Source: Kiritimatiellia bacterium (GTDB lineage Bacteria; Verrucomicrobiota; Kiritimatiellia; SS1-B-03-39; UBA6053). Taken from it: DNA of 33,171 nt. This document shows positions 17,245 to 26,615 of this stretch, in pieces (position 1 is the first letter of the stretch; every line of letters begins with the position of its first letter). The stretch is from positions 1-33,171 of the forward strand of contig JAGYLC010000012.1 of the NCBI GenBank assembly GCA_018401235.1, written 5' to 3'. A program made the translations under genes and the position numbers. The notes under the pieces are model-generated. The model was not told the origin of the DNA. It did not search any database and worked only from the letters and a program-made list of their open reading frames with translations.

Positions 17245-17531
17245 GCTCGATTTTCCGGCTATTTTCTTTTTTATTTTTTTGGGGGGTAGTCCCACGGATA
17301 GCCTTGCCGGACCACGGATAGAAGAAATCAATAACCAATCATTTCAATCCCATGAAGGCCTTAGTTTTACTGCGGAAAATTTGTATATCTCCTTTACTCT
17401 TTATCCGTGGTCCGGCAAGGCTATCCGTGGTCCAGAACCTATATGGGTGCTCTGCTCGTGTACTCTTCGGTTTCGGATGGAATCCGCGTTAGGAAAGCCT
17501 GAAATTAATTCTTTATGGAGCCTGGAATTAC
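17245..17531. other. Intergenic region upstream of rfaE1 carrying a perfect inverted repeat
   Basis: This gap contains a T7G6 homopolymer junction (17274-17286) and the inverted repeat at 17292-17430, listed separately. About 100 bp then lead to the heptose kinase start. No coding frame with family features was seen. Confidence 0.5.
17292..17430. repeat. Perfect 29-bp inverted repeat with 81-bp spacer
   Basis: The arm at 17292-17320 begins CCACGGATAGCCTTGCCGG. Its exact reverse complement occupies 17402-17430 (29 of 29 bases). Within each arm the unit CCACGGATA occurs twice. The CCACGGA core recalls the CACGGAG units of the element at 8214-8463. The spacer is AT-rich and non-coding. A transcript through it would form a very stable stem just before the rfaE1-kdsB-kdsA operon. 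A MITE-like origin is inferred. Confidence 0.75.
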
Positions 17532-18542
17532 ATGACATTAACTACAACCCGCGCCCGGGACATCATGGGGCGATTTGATGAGTGCCGCCTGCTGGTGGTG
17601 GGGGATTTGATGCTGGACCGGTATGTAATGGGTAAAGTGGATCGTATCAGCCCCGAAGCTCCGGTGCCGGTGGTACAGGTGCTTTCGGAGCGAAGTGTGC
17701 CGGGGGGTGCCTGCAATGTGGGCCTGAATATTCAGGCACTGGGGGGGCATTCCCGGGTGTGCGGAGTGGTGGGGACCTGCGGGCACGGGGACGAGTTGCT
17801 GGGCCACTTGGAGGTGGCCGGTGTGGATGTGTCCTCTGTGTTGCGTGATCCGGGGATTTCCACTATCGTCAAAACCCGGGTGGTGGCGGACCGACAGCAG
17901 ATGTTGCGGGTGGACCGGGAGCGAACGGATATTTCGGAATGGGTGGAGTCCGACTCCTTCTATGAGCGTCTTCATCGGGGGCTGGACGGAATGACAGGGG
18001 TCATTCTGGAGGATTACGGAAAAGGGGTATTGCAGCAAGGGGTGGTGAAACAGGTGTTGGACGCCTGTGCGCGCTCGGGAATTCCCAGTGGATATGATCC
18101 CAAGGATAATCATGAACTGGATGTGCGCGGAATTACTTTCGCCACGCCCAATCGGAAGGAGGCGTTTACGGTGGCGGGCCTGCGGGATCGTACTCCGGAC
18201 GAGGAGCCGTTGATGGATACGAATCTCAATGAAGCGGTTGCTACCTTGTGCAGGTTGTGGGAGCCGGAGCATTTGTTGATTACGCTGGGCCCTCAGGGGA
18301 TGTATCTTAAAGGACGGGAGAAGGAACCTGCGCATTTAACCACTCGGGCCCGGGAGGTATTTGATGTGAGCGGGGCCGGGGATACCGTGATTGCCACCAC
18401 CATGTTGGCGCTGGCATCCGGAGCCGATTTCGTGGAAGCCGCCGAATTGGCGAATGTGGCGGCGGGACTGGTGGTGGCAAAGCTGGGAACGGCTACCACC
18501 ACGCAAGAGGAAATCCTGGGCGCATTGGAGTGGCAACCATGA
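17532..18542 (+). CDS. rfaE1: D-glycero-beta-D-manno-heptose-7-phosphate kinase (RfaE1/HldA-type)
   Basis: This 336-aa PfkB-family sugar kinase makes the heptose 1,7-bisphosphate used for LPS core ADP-heptose. Family signs are VVGDLMLDRYVMGKVDRISP (22-41), PEAPVPVV, PGGACNVGLN (57-66) and DPKDNH. The catalytic motif is DVSGAGDT (278-285, D284). E. coli HldE carries a fused cytidylyltransferase domain. Here the protein ends after the kinase, so the nucleotidyl transfer must be done by a separate protein not in this window. Its stop overlaps the kdsB start (ATGA). TGGAG lies about 11 nt before the ATG. Together with kdsB and kdsA it forms an inner-core LPS operon. Confidence 0.93.
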   Translation: MTLTTTRARDIMGRFDECRLLVVGDLMLDRYVMGKVDRISPEAPVPVVQVLSERSVPGGACNVGLNIQALGGHSRVCGVVGTCGHGDELLGHLEVAGVDVSSVLRDPGISTIVKTRVVADRQQMLRVDRERTDISEWVESDSFYERLHRGLDGMTGVILEDYGKGVLQQGVVKQVLDACARSGIPSGYDPKDNHELDVRGITFATPNRKEAFTVAGLRDRTPDEEPLMDTNLNEAVATLCRLWEPEHLLITLGPQGMYLKGREKEPAHLTTRAREVFDVSGAGDTVIATTMLALASGADFVEAAELANVAAGLVVAKLGTATTTQEEILGALEWQP

Positions 18543-19297
18543 GAACCGTGGCTGTTATTCCCGCCCGATTCGCCAGCACCCGCTTTCCTGCCAAAATGCT
18601 GGCGGAACTGGAGGGCGTACCCCTGGTGGTTCGAACGCTGCGTCAGGCGGCCAAAGCCTCATCGGTGGAGGAGGTGGTGGTGGCCACAGACGACGAGCGA
18701 ATTGTCCGGGTGGTGGAAGAGGCGGGCTTCAGGGCCTGCCGCACCCGTGCGGATCATCCCAGCGGCACCGACCGAATTGCGGAGGCAGTGGGAACTCTGG
18801 ACGCGGATCTGGTGGTGAATGTGCAGGGGGATGAACCTTTTATTGATCCGGAACTAATTGATCGGTTGGTGGCGCGTATGGGGGAGGAGGACCGTCCTGA
18901 TATCGGCACCGCCTGCACTCCCATTTTTGATATCGAAGAGTTGCGCTCGCCTTCGGTGGTGAAGGTGGTGCGGAACGAGCGGGGCTGCGCCCTCTATTTC
19001 AGTCGGAGTGTGATTCCCTTTTCGCGTGACGAGGATCCGACGAGTCTGCTGGATCGGCAGGTCTATTTTCGTCACCTCGGACTCTATGCCTACCGCCGCG
19101 CCTTCCTGGCCCGCTGGGAGACCCTCCCTCCGCATCCCCTGGAAACGACGGAGAAGCTCGAACAACTTCGCGCCCTGGCTCACGGAGCCAGTATCGCGGT
19201 GATCGAAACCGCGCAGACCGCGCCGGGGATCGACACCCCCGAGGATTTAGAGGCCGCCCACGACTTTTTGAAACAACACCCGGATTTTTATCTATGA
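18539..19297 (+). CDS. kdsB: 3-deoxy-manno-octulosonate cytidylyltransferase KdsB
   Basis: The 252-aa enzyme activates Kdo as CMP-Kdo for lipid A glycosylation. The nucleotide-binding start is VAVIPARFASTRFPAKML. VVVATDDERI, DHPSGTDRIAEA and VNVQGDEPFIDPE follow, and the sugar-binding region is near YFRHLGLYAYRR. Length agrees with E. coli KdsB (248). Two in-frame ATGs are close together (18530 and 18539). The second is chosen because it forms the same ATGA overlap with the upstream stop that the operon's next junction shows, but the first cannot be excluded. Its stop in turn overlaps the kdsA start. Confidence 0.95.
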   Translation: MRTVAVIPARFASTRFPAKMLAELEGVPLVVRTLRQAAKASSVEEVVVATDDERIVRVVEEAGFRACRTRADHPSGTDRIAEAVGTLDADLVVNVQGDEPFIDPELIDRLVARMGEEDRPDIGTACTPIFDIEELRSPSVVKVVRNERGCALYFSRSVIPFSRDEDPTSLLDRQVYFRHLGLYAYRRAFLARWETLPPHPLETTEKLEQLRALAHGASIAVIETAQTAPGIDTPEDLEAAHDFLKQHPDFYL

Positions 19298-20127
19298 ATG
19301 TAAAACAAACGAGAGCCATCGATATCGGTCCCTTTTCTGTAGGCGGAAACAGTGGGTTATTTCTAATCTGTGGACCCTGCGTGATCGAAAGCCGGGATGT
19401 GCTGATGGAAATCGCGGAGGCCCTGGCCATCTGGTCGCAAAAGGAAGGGGTGCCCCTGGTGTTCAAAGCCAGTTATGACAAGGCGAACCGGACATCGTTG
19501 TCGGCGTTCCGCGGACCGGGCAGGGAAGAGGGCTTGGCCCTGCTGCAGGAAGTGAAGAGCGAATTCGATTTTCCGATTCTGACCGATATTCACCATCCGG
19601 AGGACGCGGCACCGGTCTCCGAGGTGGCGGATGTGTTGCAGATACCGGCTTTTCTATGCCGGCAAACCGATTTGCTACTGGCCGCCGCCTCTACTCAAGC
19701 GATCGTCAACGTGAAAAAAGGGCAATTTCTGGCTCCGGGCGATATGGAACCGGTAGTGAAAAAGATCGCCGAAAGTGGAAACCGAAAGATCATGTTGACC
19801 GAGCGGGGATCGAGTTTCGGGTACAACAACCTGGTGGTGGACATGCGGGGTCTGGTGGAAATGCGGGATCTGGGCTATCCGGTGATTTTCGATGCCACCC
19901 ACAGTGTGCAGCGTCCGGGAGCCGGGAACGGGTACACGGCGGGAGACGGTGCCTTGGCCCCTTATTTGGCCCGTGCCGCGGCGGCGGTGGGGGTGGATGG
20001 ATTCTTCATCGAAACCCATGTCCGTCCCGAGGAAGCGCAGTCGGACCGGGAAAACCTGATACCTTTCACCCAGTTGCCCCGCCTGTGGGAGCAACTCCAA
20101 AGCATTTCCGAGCTGTTGCAGGGGTAG
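19294..20127 (+). CDS. kdsA: 3-deoxy-8-phosphooctulonate synthase KdsA, metal-dependent type
   Basis: This 277-aa enzyme joins phosphoenolpyruvate and arabinose 5-phosphate. Family motifs include CGPCVIESRD, FKASYDKANRTS, DIHHPEDA and FDATHSVQRPG. The four residues expected of the metal-dependent class are all present: C29, H203, E240 and D251. Their spacings equal those of the Aquifex aeolicus ligands (C11, H185, E222, D233). Metal-independent enzymes such as that of E. coli have Asn at the Cys position. It is the last gene of the rfaE1-kdsB-kdsA operon, with a 4-bp overlap with kdsB, and is followed at once by a stem-loop. Confidence 0.96.
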   Translation: MNVKQTRAIDIGPFSVGGNSGLFLICGPCVIESRDVLMEIAEALAIWSQKEGVPLVFKASYDKANRTSLSAFRGPGREEGLALLQEVKSEFDFPILTDIHHPEDAAPVSEVADVLQIPAFLCRQTDLLLAAASTQAIVNVKKGQFLAPGDMEPVVKKIAESGNRKIMLTERGSSFGYNNLVVDMRGLVEMRDLGYPVIFDATHSVQRPGAGNGYTAGDGALAPYLARAAAAVGVDGFFIETHVRPEEAQSDRENLIPFTQLPRLWEQLQSISELLQG

Positions 20128-20129
20128 AT

Positions 20130-20150
20130 AATTTCAACAAGGTTGAAATT
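20130..20150 (+). terminator. Stem-loop directly after kdsA
   Basis: AATTTCAAC (20130-20138) pairs perfectly with GTTGAAATT (20142-20150) around an AAG loop, starting two bases after the kdsA stop. There is no downstream U tract, so it may act as a 3' stabiliser or a weak/Rho-assisted terminator rather than a classical intrinsic one. Confidence 0.45.
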
Positions 20151-20402
20151 CCCTCCGGAAAAAAGTGTTACCAGATCAAGATTTAGCAATAAAGGCGGAT
20201 AACACCCTGCCCGATGTGCTCCATTCGGAGCCTTAAAAAAAAGGGGGGGGCGCATAACTCCTTGCCATAAATTGGTACTACAGAGAACAGCGTAAACCTG
20301 GAATCTCCTGTTCAGAGCCCTGAAAAAGATTGATAGCGGGCACAATTGCTGTAAGCTATCGGTATTAACTTGAAGACATGATGACATGAAAAGGTATAAA
20401 GC

Positions 20403-23258
20403 ATGAATGACGAAAACGGGTTAGCTTCGATGGACGCAAACGGTCTGGCGTATGTGGAGTCCTTATATGAGGAATATCGCAATGATCCCGACTCGGTGAG
20501 CGGGGAGTGGCAACAAGTTTTTTCGCGGCAAGATGAGGCAGAATCCACGGCTGCGGTCGCGAATCCCCGCCGCATTGAAGCCGAATTGACCCGTCGGGCA
20601 AGGTGGTCGGAATCCGCTCCGGTTTCTCCACGGGCCGTGGGGCCCAAGCCGTCGGCCACCGATGGATCCTGGATGGCCAAGCAGGCGGCGGTGTTGCGCC
20701 TGATTCAGGCCTATCGAATTTTGGGTCATGTGAAAGCCGACACGGACCCGATCCATCTACGGCAGGTTCCCAATGTTCCGGATTTGAATCCCGCCACCTT
20801 TGGTTTGTCCGATGTGGATATGGATTTGGTTTTCAACACCGGAAATCTGGTGGCACCTGATTTTTTGAAACTGCGTGATGTTCTGGAGATTTTGCAGGAG
20901 ACCTACACGGGGTCGATCGGAATCGAATACATGTTCATGTCCGATTCGGAGCAAAAAAACTGGTTGATGCGGCGGGCGGAAACCACCCGGGCCAAAGAAA
21001 AGTTGTCGGATGAAGAACGGAAAAGCCTGCTTTCCTCCCTGGTGTCGGCCGGGGGATTGGAACACTACATGCACGTCAAGTTCTCGGGCAAAAAGCGTTT
21101 TTCGTTGGAGGGAGGGGAAACGTTTATACCCCTTGTACATGAGATTATTCAGCGGTCCGGTGCCCAGGGAGTGGACGAGGTGGTGATTGGCATGGCCCAC
21201 CGGGGACGCTTGAATTTGCTTACCAACGTGATGGGTAAAGTGCCGAGCATCCTGTTTCAGGAGTTCGGGGAGCATGTGGCGGGCATGGATGACAAAATGA
21301 CCGGCGATGTGAAGTACCATCAGGGCTTTAGCTCGGATGTGCAGACCCCGGGGGGGCTGGTGCATTTGGCCCTCGCGTTCAATCCCTCGCATTTGGAAAT
21401 CATCAATCCGGTGATTTGCGGCAGTGCCCGTGCCCGCATGGAACGGGCCGGGGATACGACTTTACAGAAAGTGCTGCCGTTGATGATACACGGGGACGCG
21501 GCGATCGCGGGGCAGGGGGTGGTGTATGAGGCGGTGCAGATGTCATTGACCCGCGGCTACGGGGTGGGGGGCACCATTCATGTGGTGATCAATAATCAGG
21601 TGGGTTTCACTACCAGTCATCCGCGGGACGCCCGTTCCTCCCTGTATTGCACGGATGTGGGAAAAGTGACGGAATGTCCGATATTTCATGTGAACGGGGA
21701 TGATCCGGAGGCGGTGGTATGGGCGGTGCGGACGGCTATTGATTTCCGGATGAAATTTCACAAAGATGTGTTTATCGATCTGATGTGTTTCCGCAGGCAC
21801 GGTCACAACGAGGGGGATGAACCCTCTGTCACCCAGCCGACCATGTATCGGCGTATCAAGAAGCATCCGGGCACCCCCGCGCGGTATGCGCGGAAACTGA
21901 TCAAGGATGGAGTGGTGGACGAGGCGGAATTCAAGGAAATGCAGAAAAATTATCGGGACGCGTTGGATGAAGGGTTGCAGGTGGCTCCCCACGTGGTGCC
22001 CCGGAATTTGCACACCAAATATTACACCGCTTGGCAGCCGTATCTGGGGGGACATTGGGACGATGAAGCGGACACCGGGGTTTCGGTTCGTAAACTGAAA
22101 CGTCTGGGGCTGGAAGCCTGTGAACTGCCGATTAAATTTTCGTTGCATCCGGCGGTGCGAAAGCTGATGGATGACCGGCAGAACATGATCAAGGGCGATC
22201 TTCCCCTGGACTGGGGATGTGCGGAGACTCTGGCCTATGCCACCCTGATCGATAATGGATTCCGGGTCCGGCTCAGTGGTCAGGACAGCGGGCGCGGAAC
22301 CTTCTTCCACCGTCATGCGGTGGTGCATGATTACGATTCCGGTCGGCGCTTTGTACCGTTGCAGCATTTTGCCAGGAACCGCGGATCGTTGTTCACCGTG
22401 GTGGATTCCATACTGTCCGAAGAGGCCGTGCTGGGATTCGAGTATGGCTACAGCATGACCGAACCGGGAACCCTGTGCATCTGGGAGGCCCAATACGGCG
22501 ATTTCGTGAACGGGGCCCAAGTGTTGATCGACCAATTCATCAGTTCCTCCCAGCAGAAGTGGAATTTATATTCGGGACTGGTGATGATGCTTCCACACGG
22601 ATGGGAGGGGCAGGGGCCGGAACATTCCTCCGCCCGTCTGGAACGTTTTCTGCAATTGTGCGCCCAGGAAAACCTGCAGGTGGTGGTCCCGTCCACCGCG
22701 GCCCAGATGTTTCACGCTCTTAGACGGCAATTGCTCCGCAAACTGCGAATCCCTTTGATTATTATGAGTCCGAAAAGCATGTTGCGTCGCAAGGAATCCT
22801 ATTCGTCGCTGCAGGAACTGGCCAAAGGAGAATTTCAGACTCTGATTCCTGAAACCAATCCCGATCTGGAGCCTAAGAAAATTACCCGGGTGATCCTGTG
22901 CAGCGGGAAAGTGTACTACGAACTGGTGAACAAGCGGACGGAGCACGAACTCACGAACGTGGCTGTTTTGCGGTTGGAGCAGTTGTATCCCTTCGACCAC
23001 GATGCGGTGATGAAGCAACTCAAACGCTATCCCAAGGTCACCGAACTGGTGTGGTGTCAGGAGGAGCCGCTGAACCAGGGTGCCTGGTATCAGATTCGCC
23101 ACCGACTTCAACAGTGTCTGCAACCCGGTCAGGAACTGATTTTCTCCGGGCGAATCGCCTGTTCGGCCCCGGCCGGAGGAAGTCCAATGCGGCATAATGA
23201 ACGGGAGGCCATCCTCATTCATGAATCACTTGGTCTTGAAGTTCCCGACGTAACCTGA
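20403..23258 (+). CDS. sucA: 2-oxoglutarate dehydrogenase E1 component
   Basis: The 951-aa protein is full length for bacterial OGDH E1. The N-terminal E2-binding segment is present ([20 protein letters not shown]). It is followed by the IGIEYMFM region and the active-site histidine segment [11 protein letters not shown] (H about 266). The thiamine-diphosphate/Mg site is [10 protein letters not shown] and later [10 protein letters not shown]. The transketolase-like pyrimidine domain includes [15 protein letters not shown] and ends near [12 protein letters not shown]-like sequence ([11 protein letters not shown]). It decarboxylates 2-oxoglutarate and reductively succinylates the E2 lipoyl group. 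sucB follows after 49 bp. The E3 gene is not adjacent, so E3 must be shared or encoded elsewhere. Confidence 0.97.
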   Translation: MNDENGLASMDANGLAYVESLYEEYRNDPDSVSGEWQQVFSRQDEAESTAAVANPRRIEAELTRRARWSESAPVSPRAVGPKPSATDGSWMAKQAAVLRLIQAYRILGHVKADTDPIHLRQVPNVPDLNPATFGLSDVDMDLVFNTGNLVAPDFLKLRDVLEILQETYTGSIGIEYMFMSDSEQKNWLMRRAETTRAKEKLSDEERKSLLSSLVSAGGLEHYMHVKFSGKKRFSLEGGETFIPLVHEIIQRSGAQGVDEVVIGMAHRGRLNLLTNVMGKVPSILFQEFGEHVAGMDDKMTGDVKYHQGFSSDVQTPGGLVHLALAFNPSHLEIINPVICGSARARMERAGDTTLQKVLPLMIHGDAAIAGQGVVYEAVQMSLTRGYGVGGTIHVVINNQVGFTTSHPRDARSSLYCTDVGKVTECPIFHVNGDDPEAVVWAVRTAIDFRMKFHKDVFIDLMCFRRHGHNEGDEPSVTQPTMYRRIKKHPGTPARYARKLIKDGVVDEAEFKEMQKNYRDALDEGLQVAPHVVPRNLHTKYYTAWQPYLGGHWDDEADTGVSVRKLKRLGLEACELPIKFSLHPAVRKLMDDRQNMIKGDLPLDWGCAETLAYATLIDNGFRVRLSGQDSGRGTFFHRHAVVHDYDSGRRFVPLQHFARNRGSLFTVVDSILSEEAVLGFEYGYSMTEPGTLCIWEAQYGDFVNGAQVLIDQFISSSQQKWNLYSGLVMMLPHGWEGQGPEHSSARLERFLQLCAQENLQVVVPSTAAQMFHALRRQLLRKLRIPLIIMSPKSMLRRKESYSSLQELAKGEFQTLIPETNPDLEPKKITRVILCSGKVYYELVNKRTEHELTNVAVLRLEQLYPFDHDAVMKQLKRYPKVTELVWCQEEPLNQGAWYQIRHRLQQCLQPGQELIFSGRIACSAPAGGSPMRHNEREAILIHESLGLEVPDVT

Positions 23259-23307
23259 CAATCAGACTCTTCTCCATCTCCTTCCAACTCCCGAATACCT
23301 TTTTTTT

Positions 23308-24627
23308 ATGAGCACTCTAATCAAGACCCCTGAATTACCTGAATCCGTTGATGAAGCCACCCTGCTGACCTGGCATGCGGAATCCGGTTCCACTGTGTAC
23401 CGCGATGACAAGCTGGCGGATGTGGAAACCGACAAAATCGTGCTGGAGGTCTTCGCGCCGGTGGACGGGGTGTTGATCACAAAAGTGGAGGAGGGCGATA
23501 TTCTGAAGCGCGGGGATGTACTTGCGGAATTAGACGAAAAAGGATCGGGTTCTAAAAAATCTTCTTCTTCCTCCCAGCAGACAGCGGACGAAGTCAAACC
23601 GGCCGAAAAACCGGAGAAGGCGGAGGCGGTGGAGCAGGATGATCACACAAAAAACGAGGAAGACCTTCAGGAATGGAATGTGTCGGGTGAAGAATTAAAA
23701 GGATTGAGTCCTTCCGTGCGCAAGATGTTGCAACAGCATAATATCCATCCAGGACATTTGAGCGGTACCGGTAAATCGGGCCGGATCACCCGACAGGATG
23801 TGCAACGATTTTTGGACGAGACCCCGGAAGCCAAAAAGAATCTGGGACTGGGCAATCCCGAGCGGGTATTGGATATGTCGGTGGCGAACCAGAAAGCACT
23901 ACCCGAAAAATCGGAAAAGCAGGACCCCCCTTATGTGCGTCGCGTGCAAATGACTCAACTGCGTTCCCGGGTGGCCACCCGCCTCAAAGAGGTGCAAAAT
24001 ACAGCCGCGCTGCTTACCACTTTTAACGAAGTGAATATGAAAGCGGTTATGGACATTCGATCCAAGTACAAAGACCGTTTTCTTCAGGATTACGGAGTAA
24101 AACTTGGGTTCATGTCCTTTTTCGTCAAAGCTTCGGTAGAAGCCCTTAAGAAATTTCCTATTGTAAACGCCCAACTGGACGGACGGGATATTTTGTATCA
24201 GGAAGCCTACCATATCGGAGTGGCGGTGGATTCCCCGCGTGGACTGGTGGTGCCGGTGTTGCGCAACGCGGAGGATATGAATTTCGCCGAAGTGGAAAAA
24301 GAGATTCGGGAACTGGCCGGGAAAGCCAAAGACGCGAAGCTCGCCTACGAGGATTTGATAGGAGGAACTTTTACCATTACCAATGGCGGGGTCTTTGGCT
24401 CCATGCTCTCCACCCCCATTCTCAATGCGCCCCAAAGCGCGATTTTGGGCATGCATACTATTCAGGAACGGGCCTGGGTCGAAAACGGAGAACTGGTCAT
24501 CCGCCCGGTCATGTATTTGGCCCTGACCTATGACCACCGTCTGATCGACGGACGCGATGCGGTCCAATTCCTGGTCAGCATCAAAGAATCACTGGAAGAT
24601 CCGGCCCAACTGATGTTGCAGTTGTAG
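23308..24627 (+). CDS. sucB: Dihydrolipoamide succinyltransferase (OGDH E2)
   Basis: The 439-aa protein has three domains in the usual order. The lipoyl domain (1-78) carries the lipoylated lysine K43 in [11 protein letters not shown] Ser/Glu/Lys-rich linker (80-130) leads to a peripheral-subunit-binding domain (132-169, LSPSVRKML...[13 protein letters not shown]). The catalytic trimerising domain has the active-site motif [11 protein letters not shown] (H410, D414). It transfers the succinyl group to CoA in the TCA cycle. It is cotranscribed with sucA, and a terminator-like hairpin follows directly. No Shine-Dalgarno sequence is visible, but the ATG opens the lipoyl domain at the expected position. 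Confidence 0.97.
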   Translation: MSTLIKTPELPESVDEATLLTWHAESGSTVYRDDKLADVETDKIVLEVFAPVDGVLITKVEEGDILKRGDVLAELDEKGSGSKKSSSSSQQTADEVKPAEKPEKAEAVEQDDHTKNEEDLQEWNVSGEELKGLSPSVRKMLQQHNIHPGHLSGTGKSGRITRQDVQRFLDETPEAKKNLGLGNPERVLDMSVANQKALPEKSEKQDPPYVRRVQMTQLRSRVATRLKEVQNTAALLTTFNEVNMKAVMDIRSKYKDRFLQDYGVKLGFMSFFVKASVEALKKFPIVNAQLDGRDILYQEAYHIGVAVDSPRGLVVPVLRNAEDMNFAEVEKEIRELAGKAKDAKLAYEDLIGGTFTITNGGVFGSMLSTPILNAPQSAILGMHTIQERAWVENGELVIRPVMYLALTYDHRLIDGRDAVQFLVSIKESLEDPAQLMLQL

Positions 24628-24632
24628 GCGGG

Positions 24633-24652
24633 GAATCAAAATGATTCTTTTT
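24633..24652 (+). terminator. Intrinsic terminator after sucAB
   Basis: GAATCA (24633-24638), loop AAA and TGATTC (24642-24647) are followed directly by TTTTT (24648-24652), six bases after the sucB stop. The stem is short and AT-rich, but position and U tract fit an intrinsic terminator. Confidence 0.6.
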
Positions 24653-25019
24653 GAGTTCGAGACGTTAAATACATAAATATATTGGTACCTGCCGGGTGGG
24701 GTGACTGCGACCCAACCGAAATTCACGGGCTGCCGGCCCGCGCAGATCACCAGACCTACGTTTAAAGAGTAAAACCCGTCTTTTCGTGATGGCATTGCAC
24801 GACTATCGACACGCATTTGCTTCTGCGACGGAATGGTGAGATTTCGATATTATTCAGCTGTGAGGGTGTGCCGACGGAAAGTCGTGGATTTTTATCCACG
24901 GGAAATTTAATCTCAATAGCGGCCTCCATGGAAACAAAAATGTATCTCAAATCTCCTAACTTCGACCTCCGAATTATACTTGTGCAGAGAGAGGGTTGAG
25001 GATAGGGTTAGGAAAGATG
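24653..25019. other. Gene-free intergenic region before the ABC operon
   Basis: No coding frame with recognisable features was found. It contains a perfect 7-bp hairpin, CGTGGAT (24883-24889), loop TTTT, ATCCACG (24894-24900), whose right part reads TTATCCACG, one base from a consensus DnaA box. A GC-rich partly palindromic patch lies around 24690-24745. AGGA at 25010-25013 is the probable ribosome-binding site of the next gene. Confidence 0.5.
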
Positions 25020-25892
25020 ATGTTTAACATGGTATTCAAAACAGTAATGTTGTCGGTGTGGCTACTGTGCATGGGCTGGTTAATTCGCTATGAGGCGTTC
25101 CCTCACTGGTTCGATGATACCGTACAGGGATATAAAATGCTTTCCCGGGACTTGCCGGCGATCCGGGATACCTGGATGAAAGTGATGGCGGAGGGGAAAC
25201 ATGTCGGATATGTGAATACGTCCATTGAAATGGAGGACAAAGAGGGGCAGGAAATATTGTTGATGTCCACCCAGTTGTTGCTGAGGCTCGATTTGCAGGG
25301 AACGAGGGAGATGTTGCGGTTGCAGAATAACGTGCGATTAAACGCCCGGCATGAACTGATGGGAAGCGAATCACGCTTTTCCCTGGGGCGGATGTCAGGT
25401 CAAATGGATATTACCGGAACGGGGCGGGGCGAGACCTTTGATGTCGCCGCCACGTTCAATGAGATTCAGTTTAACCGACAAATCCGGATTCCGTCGGGTG
25501 CGGTGCTGTTTTCTCCTTTGATGGATGCGGGAATAGGATCGGTGAGACCGGGTCGCAGCATGAAAATCCGTACTCTGGATCCGTTTTCGTTTTCGGGGGA
25601 ATTGCGGACGATTGAAATGAAAGGTCTGTCGTCGAGTCGGCAAAAGTTGGAGGGCGAGGACCGGGAGGTGCTGGTGACCCGGGTGGCAGTTCATGTGGGG
25701 GATTTGGTACTGCATTCCGAGGTGGACGAGTTCGGGCGGGTACTTCGCCAGGAGACCCCGTTCGGATTGATTTTTGAGCAGAGCTCGGCCCAGGAGGCCA
25801 TGAAAGTGCCCCCCGAAAATAATTTGAATCCGCTTACCCTGCTTTCCTCACCCGCATTTCCAACCCTGATGAACCTTCCGGTGGGCCCATGA
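25020..25892 (+). CDS. Membrane-anchored periplasmic protein of an ABC-exporter operon, unknown function
   Basis: This protein of about 290 aa has one N-terminal transmembrane helix (MVFKTVMLSVWLLCMGWLI) and a beta-rich extracytoplasmic domain. The pattern (EGKHVGYVNTSIEMED, later GSVRPGRSMKIRTLDPFSF) recalls the domain preceding the transglutaminase core in some bacterial transglutaminase-like proteins. No transglutaminase domain is present. It is first in an operon: its stop overlaps the ABC ATPase start (ATGA), and the permease gene follows. It may be an accessory or substrate-contacting factor of that transporter. ATGs at 25017 and 25020 are both possible. 25020 is chosen for spacing from AGGA. 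A TTG at 24996 is less likely. Confidence 0.75.
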   Translation: MFNMVFKTVMLSVWLLCMGWLIRYEAFPHWFDDTVQGYKMLSRDLPAIRDTWMKVMAEGKHVGYVNTSIEMEDKEGQEILLMSTQLLLRLDLQGTREMLRLQNNVRLNARHELMGSESRFSLGRMSGQMDITGTGRGETFDVAATFNEIQFNRQIRIPSGAVLFSPLMDAGIGSVRPGRSMKIRTLDPFSFSGELRTIEMKGLSSSRQKLEGEDREVLVTRVAVHVGDLVLHSEVDEFGRVLRQETPFGLIFEQSSAQEAMKVPPENNLNPLTLLSSPAFPTLMNLPVGP

Positions 25893-26608
25893 TACGAGTT
25901 GAACATTTACAGAAACGCTATGGAACCCTGCAGGCGGTGGATGATTTGTGTCTGGATGTGCCCTCGGGCGAATTGTTTTGCTTTCTGGGCCCTAACGGGG
26001 CGGGGAAGACCACCAGTATCAAAATGATGACCGGGCTGGTGAAACCGGACGGCGGGTCGATTTGTCTCGCGGGTGTGGATGCGATGAAGGAGCCGGTGCT
26101 CGCCCGGAGTCAGTTGGGATACATTCCGGACATGCCGTTTCTGTATGAGCGGCTGACCCCGATGGAATTTCTCTTATTTACAGGGGATTTGTACAAGATG
26201 CCCCGTGAAGAAGTGCGTGAGAAGGCACCGCGTATGCTGGAGATTTTTGGAATGATGGATCGGGCGCATACCCTCAACCGCGATTTGTCCCACGGGATGC
26301 GTCAACGGGTGATTTACGCGGCCACCTTGATGCATGAACCGAAGGTGTTACTGGTGGATGAGCCGTTCATCGGATTGGATCCCCACAGTATCCGCCTGAT
26401 CAAGGATCTGCTTCGGGAACACACCACGCGGGGGATGACGGTGTTAATGACCACCCACATTTTGGCAATTGCGGAGGAGATCGGGGACCGGATTGGCATT
26501 ATCGACCAGGGCAAGCTGGTGGCCTGCGGAACCCTGGAGGAACTGAATATGGCGACTCCGGGTATGGGAAAACTGGAGGATCTCTTCCTGAAACTGACCC
26601 TGCATTGA
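25889..26608 (+). CDS. ABC transporter ATP-binding protein (ABC-2/BcrA-like exporter)
   Basis: This 239-aa nucleotide-binding subunit has Walker A GPNGAGKTT (34-42), a signature in the variant form LSHGMRQR (133-140), Walker B VLLVDEP (153-159) and the switch histidine in MTTHIL. The Q-loop position reads LGYIPD, with Asp where Gln is usual, as in many drug/antibiotic-type exporters. It would energise the permease encoded next, as a homodimer. The start overlaps the stop of the upstream periplasmic-protein gene. The permease gene follows after 7 bp with a shared Shine-Dalgarno/stop region. The substrate is not predictable from sequence. Confidence 0.94.
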   Translation: MIRVEHLQKRYGTLQAVDDLCLDVPSGELFCFLGPNGAGKTTSIKMMTGLVKPDGGSICLAGVDAMKEPVLARSQLGYIPDMPFLYERLTPMEFLLFTGDLYKMPREEVREKAPRMLEIFGMMDRAHTLNRDLSHGMRQRVIYAATLMHEPKVLLVDEPFIGLDPHSIRLIKDLLREHTTRGMTVLMTTHILAIAEEIGDRIGIIDQGKLVACGTLEELNMATPGMGKLEDLFLKLTLH

Positions 26609-26615
26609 GGAAAGA

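Noticed and set aside
20163-20402. Sigma-70 promoter for sucA (TTGATA with TAAGCT 16 bp downstream, near 20330-20357)
   Set aside because: The -10 match is poor and other spacings are equally good, so it was not listed as a feature.
24883-24900. DnaA box TTATCCACG as evidence of an origin or DnaA-controlled promoter
   Set aside because: It is a single near-consensus copy that is explained by the arm of a perfect hairpin.
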